DNA from: Porphyra umbilicalis
Lineage: Eukaryota > Rhodophyta > Bangiophyceae > Bangiales > Bangiaceae
Assembly: GCA_002049455.2 (NCBI GenBank)
Contig: KV918789.1
Span: 62,001-126,000 of the forward strand
Length of the DNA stretch: 64,000 bases
Direction: 5' to 3'
The notes under the pieces are model-generated. The model was not told the origin of the DNA and ran no database searches. It saw only the letters and a program-made list of their open reading frames with translations. The position numbers and the translations under genes are program-made. How positions within the stretch are numbered: position 1 is the stretch's first letter; every line of letters starts with the position of its first letter. Of the stretch, positions 52,745 to 63,750 are shown one piece after another.

Positions 52745-55700
52745 TCAGGCGGCCGCCGGCGCCGCGTCACCGCCCCCCGCCGCAGATGCCGCGACATCGG
52801 CCAAGTGCCGCGCCGAGCCGGCAATGGCGTGTGCCAGCCCGTGGAAGACGTCTTCAAACAAGGCCACAAACGCCGGGGCGCCGACTTCGGTCTTTTGGCT
52901 GCGACGAAAGACCACCGCGCTCCTCGGTTCCCCATCCACCGACAATGTCGACGTTAGGGTGCTGTTGTCTGCCACCCCGTCGCCGTCGCCACCGCCACCA
53001 GCAACGGCGGGCAGGGACACAATCTCCACCGACGCGGCCAAAAGACCGCCGCCAAGAGCGGCCGAGCAGCGGAGCTTGAACTCGCCGCGCTTGCGGACGA
53101 CGTCGCAGCCCATGGATGCGAGCAGACGGCCGACCTCGTTGAGGCACCGCATGGGCGGCAGGGACGATAGGAAGTGATAGCCAGCAAGCGGCGCGCCCGC
53201 TGCCGCATCGTCGCCAGACCCGAGCGTCGTTGCCCGCGAATCAGGTGCGGGTGGGGCCCGGGCGGGGGTCCCATCCGCGGTGTCCCTACTCGCTGTGGCC
53301 GTGACAGCCGCCTGCACTGACTTGCCACGGCTCCACGAGTCGAGGTAGTTGCGGGTGGGCGCGTTGCTAGCCGCATCCGCGGCCCGGCTTTGGGCGATAT
53401 TCGAGTCCTTGCTGACCAGCAACGCTTCCTCCGCGCTGCCGCACGTCAGCAGAGCCCCATCACAGGGCACTGCAGCGTCGTTGCTGTCAATACGGTCAGC
53501 CGTCGGCTCCGCTGTGGCCGGGGCGCCGTCCGCCGAAGCGCCACCGTTCGCACCTCTACCACCTGCCGCCAACGTGGCGGGCCGCTGGCCACCGGCCAGG
53601 GTTGAGGAAGACAACGGCAAGCCGGGCGGGGCACCGGGTCTGACGACCTTGAAATGTCGAGGCGCGGCCGGCAGACGAGATGGAAGTTTTAGGTCCACAA
53701 TGGATGTTGGAGCGGGTGACTCGATGTGAGAGTAAACGTCATCGAGCGGCAGGTCCGGCGCTGGCTTGTCGCTGCGGTCGCCGTTGTTCGGCTCGATGTC
53801 CAAGAACATGGGGGGCGCCTCCGCAGATGACGGCTTGGAACCGAAAGGCAGGGAAGCCGAGGAAGATGGCAAGTAGCCACTACCGGGGTCGAGCTCCTCC
53901 GCCAAGAGAGCGTCGTCGTCAAAATCAACGGCCACTACCTCGTCGTCTTCCGACAGGTCCGAGCCATCGTCACCAGCGCTGACGCCCCCGGGTTCAGCAT
54001 GGGAGAGCCGGGGACCCCGGTCAATGGAGAAGAGGCCGCCGCCATACTTGCCACGCATCATTGGCGACGGCAAGGTGCTGGCAATAGACGGTGCCTTGGC
54101 GACTGCGGGGGATGGACGCGTACGCTCATCGGCAACAGCACGTTTGGCCTCGAGGGCGGCCAGCTTCTCCCGCGCGGGCACAAACCCAGACCCGCCGCCG
54201 TCAATCCAAGACTGCAGCTGCTGTTGACACTGCGATAACAGCCGTTGAAAGGTCGCCAGCTCCACGTCCGAAACCGCGTCGCCGAGCTTCTTGACCGCCG
54301 CCAACCGAGCGTTTGCATCGTCGCTGCTCCCCGGCCGACCAAACGCCCGCTGCAATGCGTCCAACACGTGCACCACAGCCGTCTCGGAGGTGGTAGACAA
54401 ACTTGGGTTGCCCTCCAGGATGGCACGGACCACTGACAGAGCCCGACTTGTAAGAACGGGAGCCGAAGCAACAGTCGACGGAGCCAGTGCTGGTGCTGCC
54501 TCTGACATTTGGCCGCCAACAGGGTCAACCCGACCTGGATGACCGGTTGGAGAAACCACTTCAGCCTCGGTGGTCAACGCACCCCGGCGATCGTGCCTTT
54601 CGCCTGTCGCCGCGGCTTGTAGAAGCATGTGGAAGTCCTTCCGGGTGACCACCCGAGTGAGGGAACCTGGCCGTTGCCCAGGCGCGCCGAATGGCGCCGG
54701 TGGCAAAGAACGCGCAAGTGTGTTGTCCCCGGCGAGAGCAAATGAAGGCGCACGACGCCCCCGGTCATCGGACCCAGCAGACGCATCGGGGGAGGATGCC
54801 CTAGCAGGAGATATAAGGTTGTCGACCGCGGCCTTGTCCGGCGTTGACAGTGCGTCCACGAACGGCTCGTCGTCGTCATCCTCCTCGTTGACGGTCTTTG
54901 GACCACCCTGCTGCAGCTCAACCCTGCGTGAAAACAGGTGGTGGAGGTGATGCACAGCAGGCACAGCCTCTTGTACGCTGAGATTCGCGCCGTCGACAAC
55001 AGCGGGCGCAGATGGTATGGTCTGCACAGGCGCTGATGCTGGTCGTGAGCGCGCCGTCGGGTCTGCCACCGGTTCCAGGACGCTGTCATCCGCCGTGCTA
55101 TTCGACACCACCGTCACGATCACGTCGTCTTCATCATCCCCAGGGCCAACGTCCTTGGTCAACATCACTGGGCGCCGAGGGCGGGAAGTACCCCAGGATG
55201 GTCGTTGTCTGAACATCCCCTCATCCGGCTCGCGCTTCCGCCTGACGTCATGAGTGCTCGAAACCGCGGGTGCATGCGGGAACGGTTGACTCGGTTCCAA
55301 CGCCACCTCCGGCACCGGCGTAGACGGCAACGCATTGGCCTGAGTCCGCTGCTGCACAGCGACGTCCACCTTGTCCACATCATCCACCTCGGCTGTTGCA
55401 TCCGCCGACAGCGATGGCGTCTTGTCCACACCAAGGGCCAGGGTTGGCGGCATTGACTCACGTGGGCTGCTCCTCTCCTTGGCAGGCATCTCTGGCTTTG
55501 GCGGGGGCGGGGGTGAGTCTTGGCTTGCTCCCGCACTTCGCACTCTGGCGGGCGGCGACTCAGCAGGAGGCGTGCTCGGACTGGGAGCATCCGCGACGTC
55601 AGCCGTAGGCGACAATCTAGCGGCAGGCGCAGCCGCTTCGCCTGGTATATCGATGGGAGAGCCCGGGTCTGCGCGCGAGGCCTTCTCCGTCGGCGAGATG

Positions 55701-57656
55701 CGTGTCGACATGGACTTGTTGCTTGAAGAGGGCGTGATCTTGAGAGCCGGCCGCTTGCGCGGAGCGGCTGCCTTGGCAACACCCAACGGCGTCCGTGACG
55801 ACTCAGTTGCCAGGAGGGACGAATCGAGCGTAGTGGAGACCGGTGCCGCAGCAGGCGGTCGAGACGCCGCGATCTGGGCGTCAAGCTTGGCCGTGGCAGC
55901 GCTCACGGACGTGACCGCCGGCCGTACCTCCACCTCGGCAGCGGGGGCGGCGGCCGACGGAGCACCGTCCGAGATAACCCGGTGTGCTTCCAGCGGCGCC
56001 GACAATGATGGGCCCATCTCCCTTGGCGGGCCCGCCAGGCACCACGGGTGGTGTAGTACGTGTCGCAGGTCCGCCCGAGACGCCGGGTTCTTGTCAAGCA
56101 GCTGCCGCAGAAGGTGACGAGCCGGGCTGGGGACATGGGGAGGGAACTGCAGCGGTGCAGCCGTAATTTTGGTCAACACGCCATTGACTGACGGGGCGTC
56201 CCAGGGAAGAAAGCCAGAGAGCAACGTGTACAGGATGATGCCAGACGACCACGCGTCCACTGCCTCAGGCGAGTAATCGGGCGGCGACACGACACCGTGC
56301 TCGTTGACAGCTGCGGGTTGGCCACCACCTGCTGTGGCAGAGCTCTTGACCCCGCTCGCCGCTGCCGCCGCGGCTGCCGCAGCGGTAACGATAAGCTCCG
56401 GCGCCACATAGTTCGGGGTCGCCGCGGTGGTGATGAAGAGCTCGGTGGCGTCCGCAGCGCCGTGGAGGGCAGCGACGGCCAAGTCGGAAATGAGGAGCCG
56501 CCCGCCAGGACCCAACAACAGGTTCTCCGGCTTGAGACACCGATGTGCCACGCCACGTCGGTGGCAGTATGCAACAGCAGCTGCGAGCTGTATGAACAAG
56601 GCACGGGCGTCCGCCTCAGGCACCCCGCCCGAGGTGACACCCACGGCGGGGGCACCACCCAAGTCCGACGCGGTGGGAGGTGGGAGTGCTAGGAGGCGGT
56701 CGAATGCACAGCCACCTTCGACCAGCTCCGTGACAATATATAGCTTGTTCTTGGAGGAGTGCACCTGGCGGAGGCCGACCAAGTTACGATGCCGCAACGC
56801 CTTGATGGTGGCAATTTCACGGCGGACGGACAGAGTCAGCTCTCCCCGCCGCCGAAGGTCCTTCTTGTTGCACACCTTGACTGCCACCTGCTCGCCAGAG
56901 ACCGCGTGCACACCAAGTTTGACCCTGTTTCGCACGACAACATGGAGCGCACGAACAACAACATAACCAACAACAGCGACACAGAGCACAAGCAAAAGAA
57001 GTGCGAAAAATGGCCATTGTGAGCACACGCGCTCAGTACGACCATTGTAACAAAAACCCAGCAACGACAGCAAGGCCAGCAGTGCGACGCCAAAAGCGCC
57101 ACACGCAGAGCGATAGAAGTCGAACGTAGGCCAGTGCGGCACAAGGTCGCAAGCGCATGCGGCACCGCCAGCGGACCATCGGAGAACCAGCCAACAGCTG
57201 CGGAAAGACTGAGCAGGAGAAGCCGTACGAGACACCGCGCAATCCCAGAGGCACTATGCAGCACCGAGAGGAGCCTCACACGGCCGACCCAGTCGCGCCA
57301 AAGCAGGCCGTCGCCTCAACCTTCGCGGCCAAGCGTCCACGAGAGCATGCCAGCCTCGCTGCCGTCTGCACAGCACCTCCCGCCACCCGACTGCTCGCGC
57401 GTGTCGCATGCTGACCAACGACGAGAACAATGACGACGCCTGAACGGGAATACGCCAATCACCATGACGAGCAGCATCCCACGCACCCAGGCCACAAGGC
57501 CACCGCCCGGACGCCCACGTGCACGCTCGCATGTCAAGACGATGGGCACTCTCCCCACGCCCGGTACCAACAGCATAGAATCACAGCAACGCACTTGCCA
57601 ACGGCGCCATAGCCGACCGTATCCGCCAGCACGTAGGAGCCCACACGGGTGGCCAT
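52745..57656 (-). CDS. SNF1/SnRK-like protein kinase, predicted catalytically impaired; two exons
   Basis: A 1413-residue protein. Exon 1 (57656-57595) encodes MATRVGSYVLADTVGYGAVG, including a Gly-rich loop. A 670-bp intron (56925-57594, GTGCGT...ACAG) joins to exon 2 (56924-52745), which begins VKLGVHAVSGEQVAVKV with the ATP Lys near residue 37. The alpha-C Glu is near residue 57. The catalytic loop reads HRCLKPENLLL near residue 148, so the catalytic Asp is Cys. The DFG position reads SDLAVAAL. The activation segment has an Ala/Gly insertion after TPNYVAPELI, and the C-lobe includes AVDAWSSGIILYTLLSGFLP and HPW. About 900 disordered Ser/Pro/Ala residues follow. The C-terminal 170 residues resemble a KA1-like module (YHFLSSLPPMRCLNEVGRLL, DVVRKRGEFKLRC). 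Without exon 1 the frame reads into a meaningless leader. Confidence 0.85.
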
Positions 57657-59277
57657 GGCGGCGCCCGCCGCACGCCGGCGAGCGCCGTCGTCGTAAACGT
57701 CCCCCCTCCCCCCTACCACCGGCGACGGCCGCAACTGGCGTCGACCGCTCCCCCCCTTCCCCCAGGGTCGGCGCTACCCCTGGTGGGGCCGGCGTGCCCG
57801 CGTCGCGGCGGACATGTGCACGGGTCGCCACCGGGCACGTTGCCGGGCACGACGACGGCCACGTGGACCCACTCACCCCCCCCGGCCTCTGCAGGTAGTA
57901 GCCCCAGCGTCCACGGCGTGCCTCTCTCACGCTCGGCGCACCACAGCGCCAAAGCACCGTACCGTAGGTGGCGCAGCTGCGGCAGTACAGGTTCACGGGT
58001 CCCCGCCCCCCTTCCAGGTGTCTGCCGTGGCAGACGCACCAAAAGGGGGGTGGCGGGAGACGGCTGCTCTTCACCGACAAGGGAGAATATTTGACGCGTC
58101 CCCGCAAGGAACACCGGTCCGCTGCACCAGGACAGCGCCGCGCCTTCTCGTCAATCGCTTGGCGTTGGCGCTCGCCGCCACCTGCAGCCGTCCTCCTGAC
58201 ACGTCTGTCTCGGACGGGCAGGGCATATGGCGCAGGGGCACCTGGCACGCCTGCCAGGCTGCGGCCAAGCGACCCGGCGAGGGAGCAAGGAGCGTGGGCT
58301 GGTGGCGAGCCCGACACGTGCCCCCCGAGCGTGGACCGCCGTCGTGCCGCAGCTCCGTCCGTCGAGTACGCGATACCCTGCAAAGCTTGCCGCGGTTGGT
58401 CGGGCTCTCTCGCCCCTACAGGAGAGTTTGCCGCAACACTTGTTGTCGTTCGAGTTGGCCGGTCGCTTGACTGACACTGCAGGTGGGCCGTCACGGACGC
58501 CAAGTCTCCTCGCCCGCCGCATTACTGGCCATCTCGAGAGTCACGCGATGACGTGTGGGCATTTCGATGAGTGACCTGCTCGTAATTGATATAGATTACA
58601 TGAATCAAAGTGTAAACCGATGGTGAAATAATTTATCTAGTCAAGGAGTCACTTATTTAAACTATCTTGAGCAGTGCATCTCTCAGTGCGCTCGGCTCTC
58701 GCGTTGAGCCCGCCACAGCTCCATGCAAGTGTCCCTCGCACCACCAACGTGGGCGGGGTTGCTGGCAGCGGACATCGATCGGCCATCGTCCTGCTGCCCC
58801 ACGGTCTCTGGTTGCGGGTGGCGGCCCCGCCGGTCGGAGAGCAACTCGGCTGCTTCCGCGAACGTCTGGCCCGGTAGCGGCAGTACCCGTGTGGCCGGCG
58901 AGGGCGACGGCGGCCGGTGACGCGCTCGGCGGCCGGCGCTCGGGTGGTGGTTTCATCGTCGGACCCGCAGTGTACGGCCTAAGCGCGGAACCCGTTTGGG
59001 CACGGCCGGGTGTCTACGGCGGCGGGGCTGCGTTGTGGAAGCAGCGACCGCCGCCAATGCCAACCAGTGCCTGAACGCCTGTTCTTGTACACCCTGGGCT
59101 CCTGGGCGGTGCCTGGATACTCGCGCTGTCCCGTGCCACCGGCGGTCCCTGCCTTTCGACGAGGTTTCAGTTTTGCGCCTCGCGTGCCGCCACCCTGACC
59201 CCGTACGCCTTTTCCTTGCGTCTGCTTGGGCTCGAGGCCCCCTTCTGGCCCCCTTTCTTCCGTCCTTGCTCTCCGCC
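57657..59277. other. Divergent region between the kinase and NblA-like genes
   Basis: From 57700 to 58500 both strands carry long GC-driven open frames (the longest 57316-58503 minus), none with a recognised domain. A short AT-rich patch at 58575-58665 follows, then the upstream region of the NblA-like gene. I cannot support an additional gene. Confidence 0.45.
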
Positions 59278-60317
59278 ATGGCCGATGCGCTCCTCACTGC
59301 TTGTGCGTTGCCGAGCACCGTGGCTTACGTTGCGGGCGTCCCGCCCTGGTGCTGCCCCCACCGCAGGCTGGGCGCGTCCTCCGCACCATCTGTGGCGGAC
59401 TCGCGGCCGCGGCGGGCGGTGGCGCTCAAACGCCGGCGTGGTGTCCTGCGGCCGCCAGGCGCGCAGGTGGGGCCATCATGGAGGTGGTCGCCGGCGTCCC
59501 CCCGGATGGCGGCGGCGGGCGGCTCAACCCCGGGCGATGCCAGGGGAGAAGGGGGGGCCGAGGGCGGGCAGGGTGACAGTGGGGGCGACGAGGGAGCTGC
59601 TGGCGGCGCGGAGGGCACCCCCACGGCGGCGGCGTATGTTCCCGGATCCGAGGACCGGCCCGAGGGGGTGGGCAACGAGCTACCAACGTCCTTGACCTTG
59701 AGCCAGCAGCTGCTGCTGAAGCAGTACGTGGAGCAGGTGCGGACAATGTCGGAGCAGCAATGCAAAGAGCTCACCGTTGAAGTGGTACGTCGTCTGCACA
59801 CTGTTTCCTTCTGGGTGATAGGTTGTGGAGATAGTTGCAACGACGGTGCTGCCCACTCGACAAGAAGCGTTTGCTAGTTCTGTCGTTGTTGTGCTTGTTT
59901 ATGGCACTGCTGGATTGGAGGCTGTTGGTTCCGTGTGGCAGACCGACGCCGTCGTGCCAGTGTTTCAGTGGAGCACCTCGACTGACGCTCGGTACGGTTT
60001 CCAGGGGTCTCCTATACAACTCCATTGTTGCTTCGCTGCGGCGAGTCTCGTTGTCGCCTTGGTCTTCTCTTCCTCACTTCACGCTCTTTCCGTTGCTCCT
60101 GCCTCCATCGTCATGCTTGCTTCAGGTAAGGCAAATGATGGTCAAGGACAATATCCTGAAGTCAATGCTCAATGAGGAGGCGAGCAAGCAGCTCAAGGTC
60201 GACGCCCCTAATCCGTCGGACTTCCTGTCCAACTCAGACGACCCGCCGGCAGCGGGTTCTGGTGGCGGGGGTGGGCCACCTCCAGGAGGGCCGAGCCCCC
60301 CAGGTGGGACCAAGTGA
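59278..60317 (+). CDS. nblA: Nuclear-encoded NblA-like phycobilisome-degradation protein, two exons
   Basis: Cyanobacterial NblA and its red-algal plastid homologue Ycf18 are roughly 60-residue helical adaptors that trigger phycobilisome proteolysis under nutrient stress. Exon 1 (59278-59784) encodes a long Ala/Pro/Arg leader rich in basic residues (SVADSRPRRAVALKRRRGVL), a Gly-rich acidic spacer, then LTLSQQLLLKQYVEQVRTMS and EQQCKELTVEV. A 341-bp intron (59785-60125, GTACGT...TTCAG, phase 0) leads to exon 2 (60126-60317): VRQMMVKDNILKSMLNEEAS, then a Pro/Gly tail. The junction gives EVVRQMM, matching the NblA pattern of two helices ending in RQMMVQ-N. Predicted product 232 residues with the NblA core near residues 137-190. 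The leader suggests plastid import, where phycobilisomes reside. The family call rests on a short motif, so it is strong but not certain. Confidence 0.8.
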
Positions 60318-61387
60318 ACAGCGCCGAGTGGCCTACTTTCTTTTTCCTCTCTACGATACCGCCCCTTTCGATCTCTATTTTCACTTTTTTGTGTCTCAGG
60401 GGCACTGGGCAACTTTCACCGCGTTCCACGCGAGTCGGGGAGCGCTTCCCTTGGCGCTGCCGTCCAGTGTTCTCTTGATTCACTGCGTTACTGGCTGCGG
60501 TCCGGCCCACCTAGCCAAGCACGCTGCCCGGCGCTTCTCCGTGTCGTCTCTATGAGGCCTTCACCAACCTTCGTGTCCCCGTCTCAGCCGACCAGTTCGT
60601 AGCAGCTCAGTCGCGCTTGCGTACTTGATGAACAGGGCATCTCCTTTTTTCCACGTGGAGTATGAACATGATGGCTAAAGGGGGACCACTACAGCAGTTA
60701 TGTCAGGTTGGCGCCCAAAATCTGCCGACGGAATGCCGCTGTGGTCCCCTTGAAAAGCCCGAATGACCGACAGCGCGGCGCTGCGGGCCGCATTCGTCGG
60801 CGGGACACGCACGCGCTGCCTTCTTTTTGGCGACGCGCGTTGCGTCGCCGTGGCCCGCGCTGCCACCCGGGCTGCTCCACCCCCGTGGCTCACCCCGCCG
60901 CTCCACACCGCCGCCCTTCCATCTACCCGTCCGCTGCAGCGACGGCACAGGTCCGCGCCGCTAGCACTGACGGTCCTGCTGCGGTGGTGGCGGCTGTCGT
61001 CGATCGCTCTCGCGGCTCTGACAGGAGCCGTGAGCTCCGAACCCTTGCTGTCCATTTACCCCCTCCCACCGTTTCCTGTTCCCGTTGGTTGCTCGCCACC
61101 TGGTTGTTCTCTTTCTGCGGTTGGGCGCTGTCCCTACCTGCCATCCGGCGACGTGCCAGTTTCCTTCTCCACTTGGCTGCTTGCTACCTCACCGAGCTCA
61201 TCCTCCCTCCGCCACGAACCACCTGTCGCGCGCCATCGTTCTCATTCCCCCCCTTCCCCGCACCTTTACACCCCTCTCTACCCGCTCCAACCCCTTGGCC
61301 CATTTCCACTTCGTCCCGCCCCCTGCCGCCACCCACGTAAATGCCCGCACGTCGCGGTCTGGCGTGTCAATCGACGGGTCGCCCGCC
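60318..61387. other. Intergenic region upstream of the NC2-alpha gene
   Basis: Open frames exist (for example 60763-61458 plus), but they lack motifs and overlap the NC2-alpha start in another frame. A pyrimidine-rich stretch (61180-61320) precedes the start codon, typical of a promoter or 5' leader in this genome. Confidence 0.45.
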
Positions 61388-63750
61388 ATGGGCCGCCGCA
61401 AGTCCTCTACCGCCGCGTTTCCCCCGTCGCGCATCAAGAAGATGATGCAGGCGGATGAGGACGTTGGCAAGGTTGCTACCGCCACACCCATACTGGTGCG
61501 TTGTGAATTGTCGAAGCGATGGGAGCGGAAGAAGAGCGCCCTTGCTCTGCTGCTTGCTCCGGTCGGTGGTGCCTGTTGCGAGACCTCTCACAATGGAGGC
61601 GTTGGATTATCCGAATCCTTGAGGGGACTTTACTGACCCGGCTGACCTCTGCTTGCGACTCGTACTGGCTCGTACTATCGTTGGTCCGCTCGTGTACGCG
61701 GCCCGCTTTGCGTGCTTGCGCTCCCTCTCTCGCCTCCCTTTCTCTTGCGCAGGTGGGCAAAGCCCTCGAGATGCTGCTCCAGGACCTGATCACGCAGGCC
61801 GCGGGCGTCGCGTCGGGCCGCCGCGCCAAGACGCTCACCCCCGCGCACCTCAAGTCGACCGTCCACGCCGACGACACGTTCGACTTTCTGAAGTCCATCT
61901 TTGAGCGTGTCCCAGACTTGGAGTCCAAACCGCCAGTCGGCGGTGCTGGGGAGGCCCGCGCTCCTCGCCGGTCGGCCGCCGTTTCTGCTGGCACCGCCGC
62001 GACAGTGGCGGCGAGCAGCTCGTCGAGCTCCCTCGCAGCGGCTGCCTCGGAGGCCGCCGCCAATCCGCCGGCCAAGCGCCGCCGCGGTCGCCCGCCGGCG
62101 GTCGTGGGCGGTGGTGGCGGCGCGTATGGCAGTGGCGGCATTGCCGCCACGGCCGCCACCGAATGTACAGCGTCGCCAACGGCGGCGGCGGCCAAGCGGC
62201 CCCGCGCCGAGCCGCTTGTACGAAGCGGGTCGGGCAGGGGACGTGGCCGCGGCCGTGGTCGTGGCGGCGCAAGTGCTGCCGCCGCCACCGCATCGGCCGC
62301 CAAGCCCCCGCCACAGGCGGCAGTAGCGGCACATGTAGCGCCGCCCGCCACGGACGTTGCGGCCATGGCGGCCGCGGCGACCGCGACAGCCGCTGCTGCC
62401 GCTCTCAGGAGCATGGCCCTGCCTGCGAGTGGGGGTGGCGTTGGCGGTGGTGTCGACGCTGTCGGCGACGGCGACGACGACGACTACGACGGAGAGGGGG
62501 GGGAGGAGCCTGCGCCCAACCCACCACTTCCACCACCACCACCGGCGTCGGTTGTGACGGGTATACCTCCATCAGGAGCGGCTCTTAGTGGCCCACCGAC
62601 AGGCATCAACGCGGTTCCGACGTCGCTTCCTCCATTGGGAAGTGGGGGGTTGTCTCTTTCCCACGCTGGGGTGCCCCCGCCGTACAATTCGTCCGTGCGG
62701 TTGGGCGGCGCTGTCGCCACGGCCGCGGCTGCTCCTCCGACGCCAATGGCGGGCCTGACGTCTCCGCGAGGAGCGCCACCGGATGCCACGGCCGATCCCA
62801 TGGCTGCGATGTATAGTGCTAGCCACCGGCAGCCTGCTGGTGGTGGCGGCGCGTCCGGCTTGCCCCCCCCAGTCGGCCTCTCCTCGGGCCGCGCGGGCCT
62901 TCCACCGCTCCTCGGTGGCGGCGCCTCGACGTCGTCAGGGTCTGGTAACCTCGGCCTCGGCCCGGGCGAGTCGCTGCCGAGCCTCCCCGCCCGTGGTGCG
63001 AGCGGGTCCCTCTCCTCCCTCCCGTCGCTCGACCGGCCGGGCGGCGGGGCGGCCGCTTCGCCATCTCTTGTAGGCCAGCCGGTGGGAAGCAACGGCGGCC
63101 TTTCGCGCCACTTTCTACCGCCGCTGAACCAGCCGCTGGGCGTCGCGCCACCATCTGATGGCAGTGGGTTGTATGGGTATGGCCCGCCGCCCCTGGCGAC
63201 GGCCGATGGCGGGCGCTTCGGTGGGGGTCCCGCCCGGGGAGATCCCGCCCGCTACGTCGACGTCTCGCGCTACGCCCCGCCTGGCGCGGCGGGGGGTGCC
63301 TACACCCTCCCCACGGCGGGATCGAATGGGTCTTTACCCGGCTTGGCCGCCCCCGGGCCGGCCGGGCCGTCCCCCCTTGGCGGTACCGGCACGCCCTTCT
63401 GGCAGCCGCAGCACCCCGTCGAGTTGCCGGCGGTGGGAGCGATGGGCGACGCCTACACCGCGGCCGATGGTGGCAGTGGCGGCGTGCCGCGACCGGCGCC
63501 TGCCTGGGGAGGGGGACCACAGGCGCCGCCGCCGCCGGGACTAGCACCCCTCGGCCGGCTGGGGCCGCCTATCGGCGGTGACGACGGACCATTGGCGCCG
63601 ACCGGCGGTGGCGGCGGCGCCGCAGCTGCAGACGGGTTTGCCGGCGCCGGTGGCGGGGTTCTGCCGCGGCCGCCACCTCCAGACGGCGGTGGAGCAGGCG
63701 GTGGGCGCGGCGGAAGAGGAACTTTTTCTGTGCGCTCCCTCTTGAATTGA
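61388..63750 (+). CDS. DRAP1: NC2-alpha / DRAP1, histone-fold transcription repressor subunit; two exons
   Basis: NC2-alpha pairs with NC2-beta (DR1) and binds TBP on DNA, blocking TFIIB and TFIIA. Exon 1 (61388-61495) encodes FPPSRIKKMMQADEDVGKVA and ATPIL. The 257-bp intron (61496-61752, GTGCGT...GCGCAG, phase 0) is followed by VGKALEMLLQDLITQAAGVA, RRAKTLTPAHLKSTV and DTFDFLKSIFERVPDLES, completing the H2A-like histone fold within about 100 residues. The remaining 600 residues are a low-complexity Gly/Pro/Ala tail with an AT-hook-like RRRGRPP, an RGRGRGRGRG tract and an acidic block. Animal and plant homologues are about 200-300 residues, so the tail is exceptional. It terminates at 63750 after FSVRSLLN. 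The ATG at 61388 gives a start directly before the fold. Confidence 0.92.

Noticed and set aside
56925-57235. Continuous N-terminal extension of the kinase frame with hydrophobic segments, suggesting a receptor kinase
   Set aside because: It lies within the inferred intron. It lacks the Gly loop, whereas the upstream exon supplies it precisely, so the apparent membrane segments are not real.
57316-58503. 395-codon minus-strand open frame upstream of the kinase
   Set aside because: No domain recognised, and alternative frames look equally plausible. It overlaps the kinase first exon in another frame, which has clear support.
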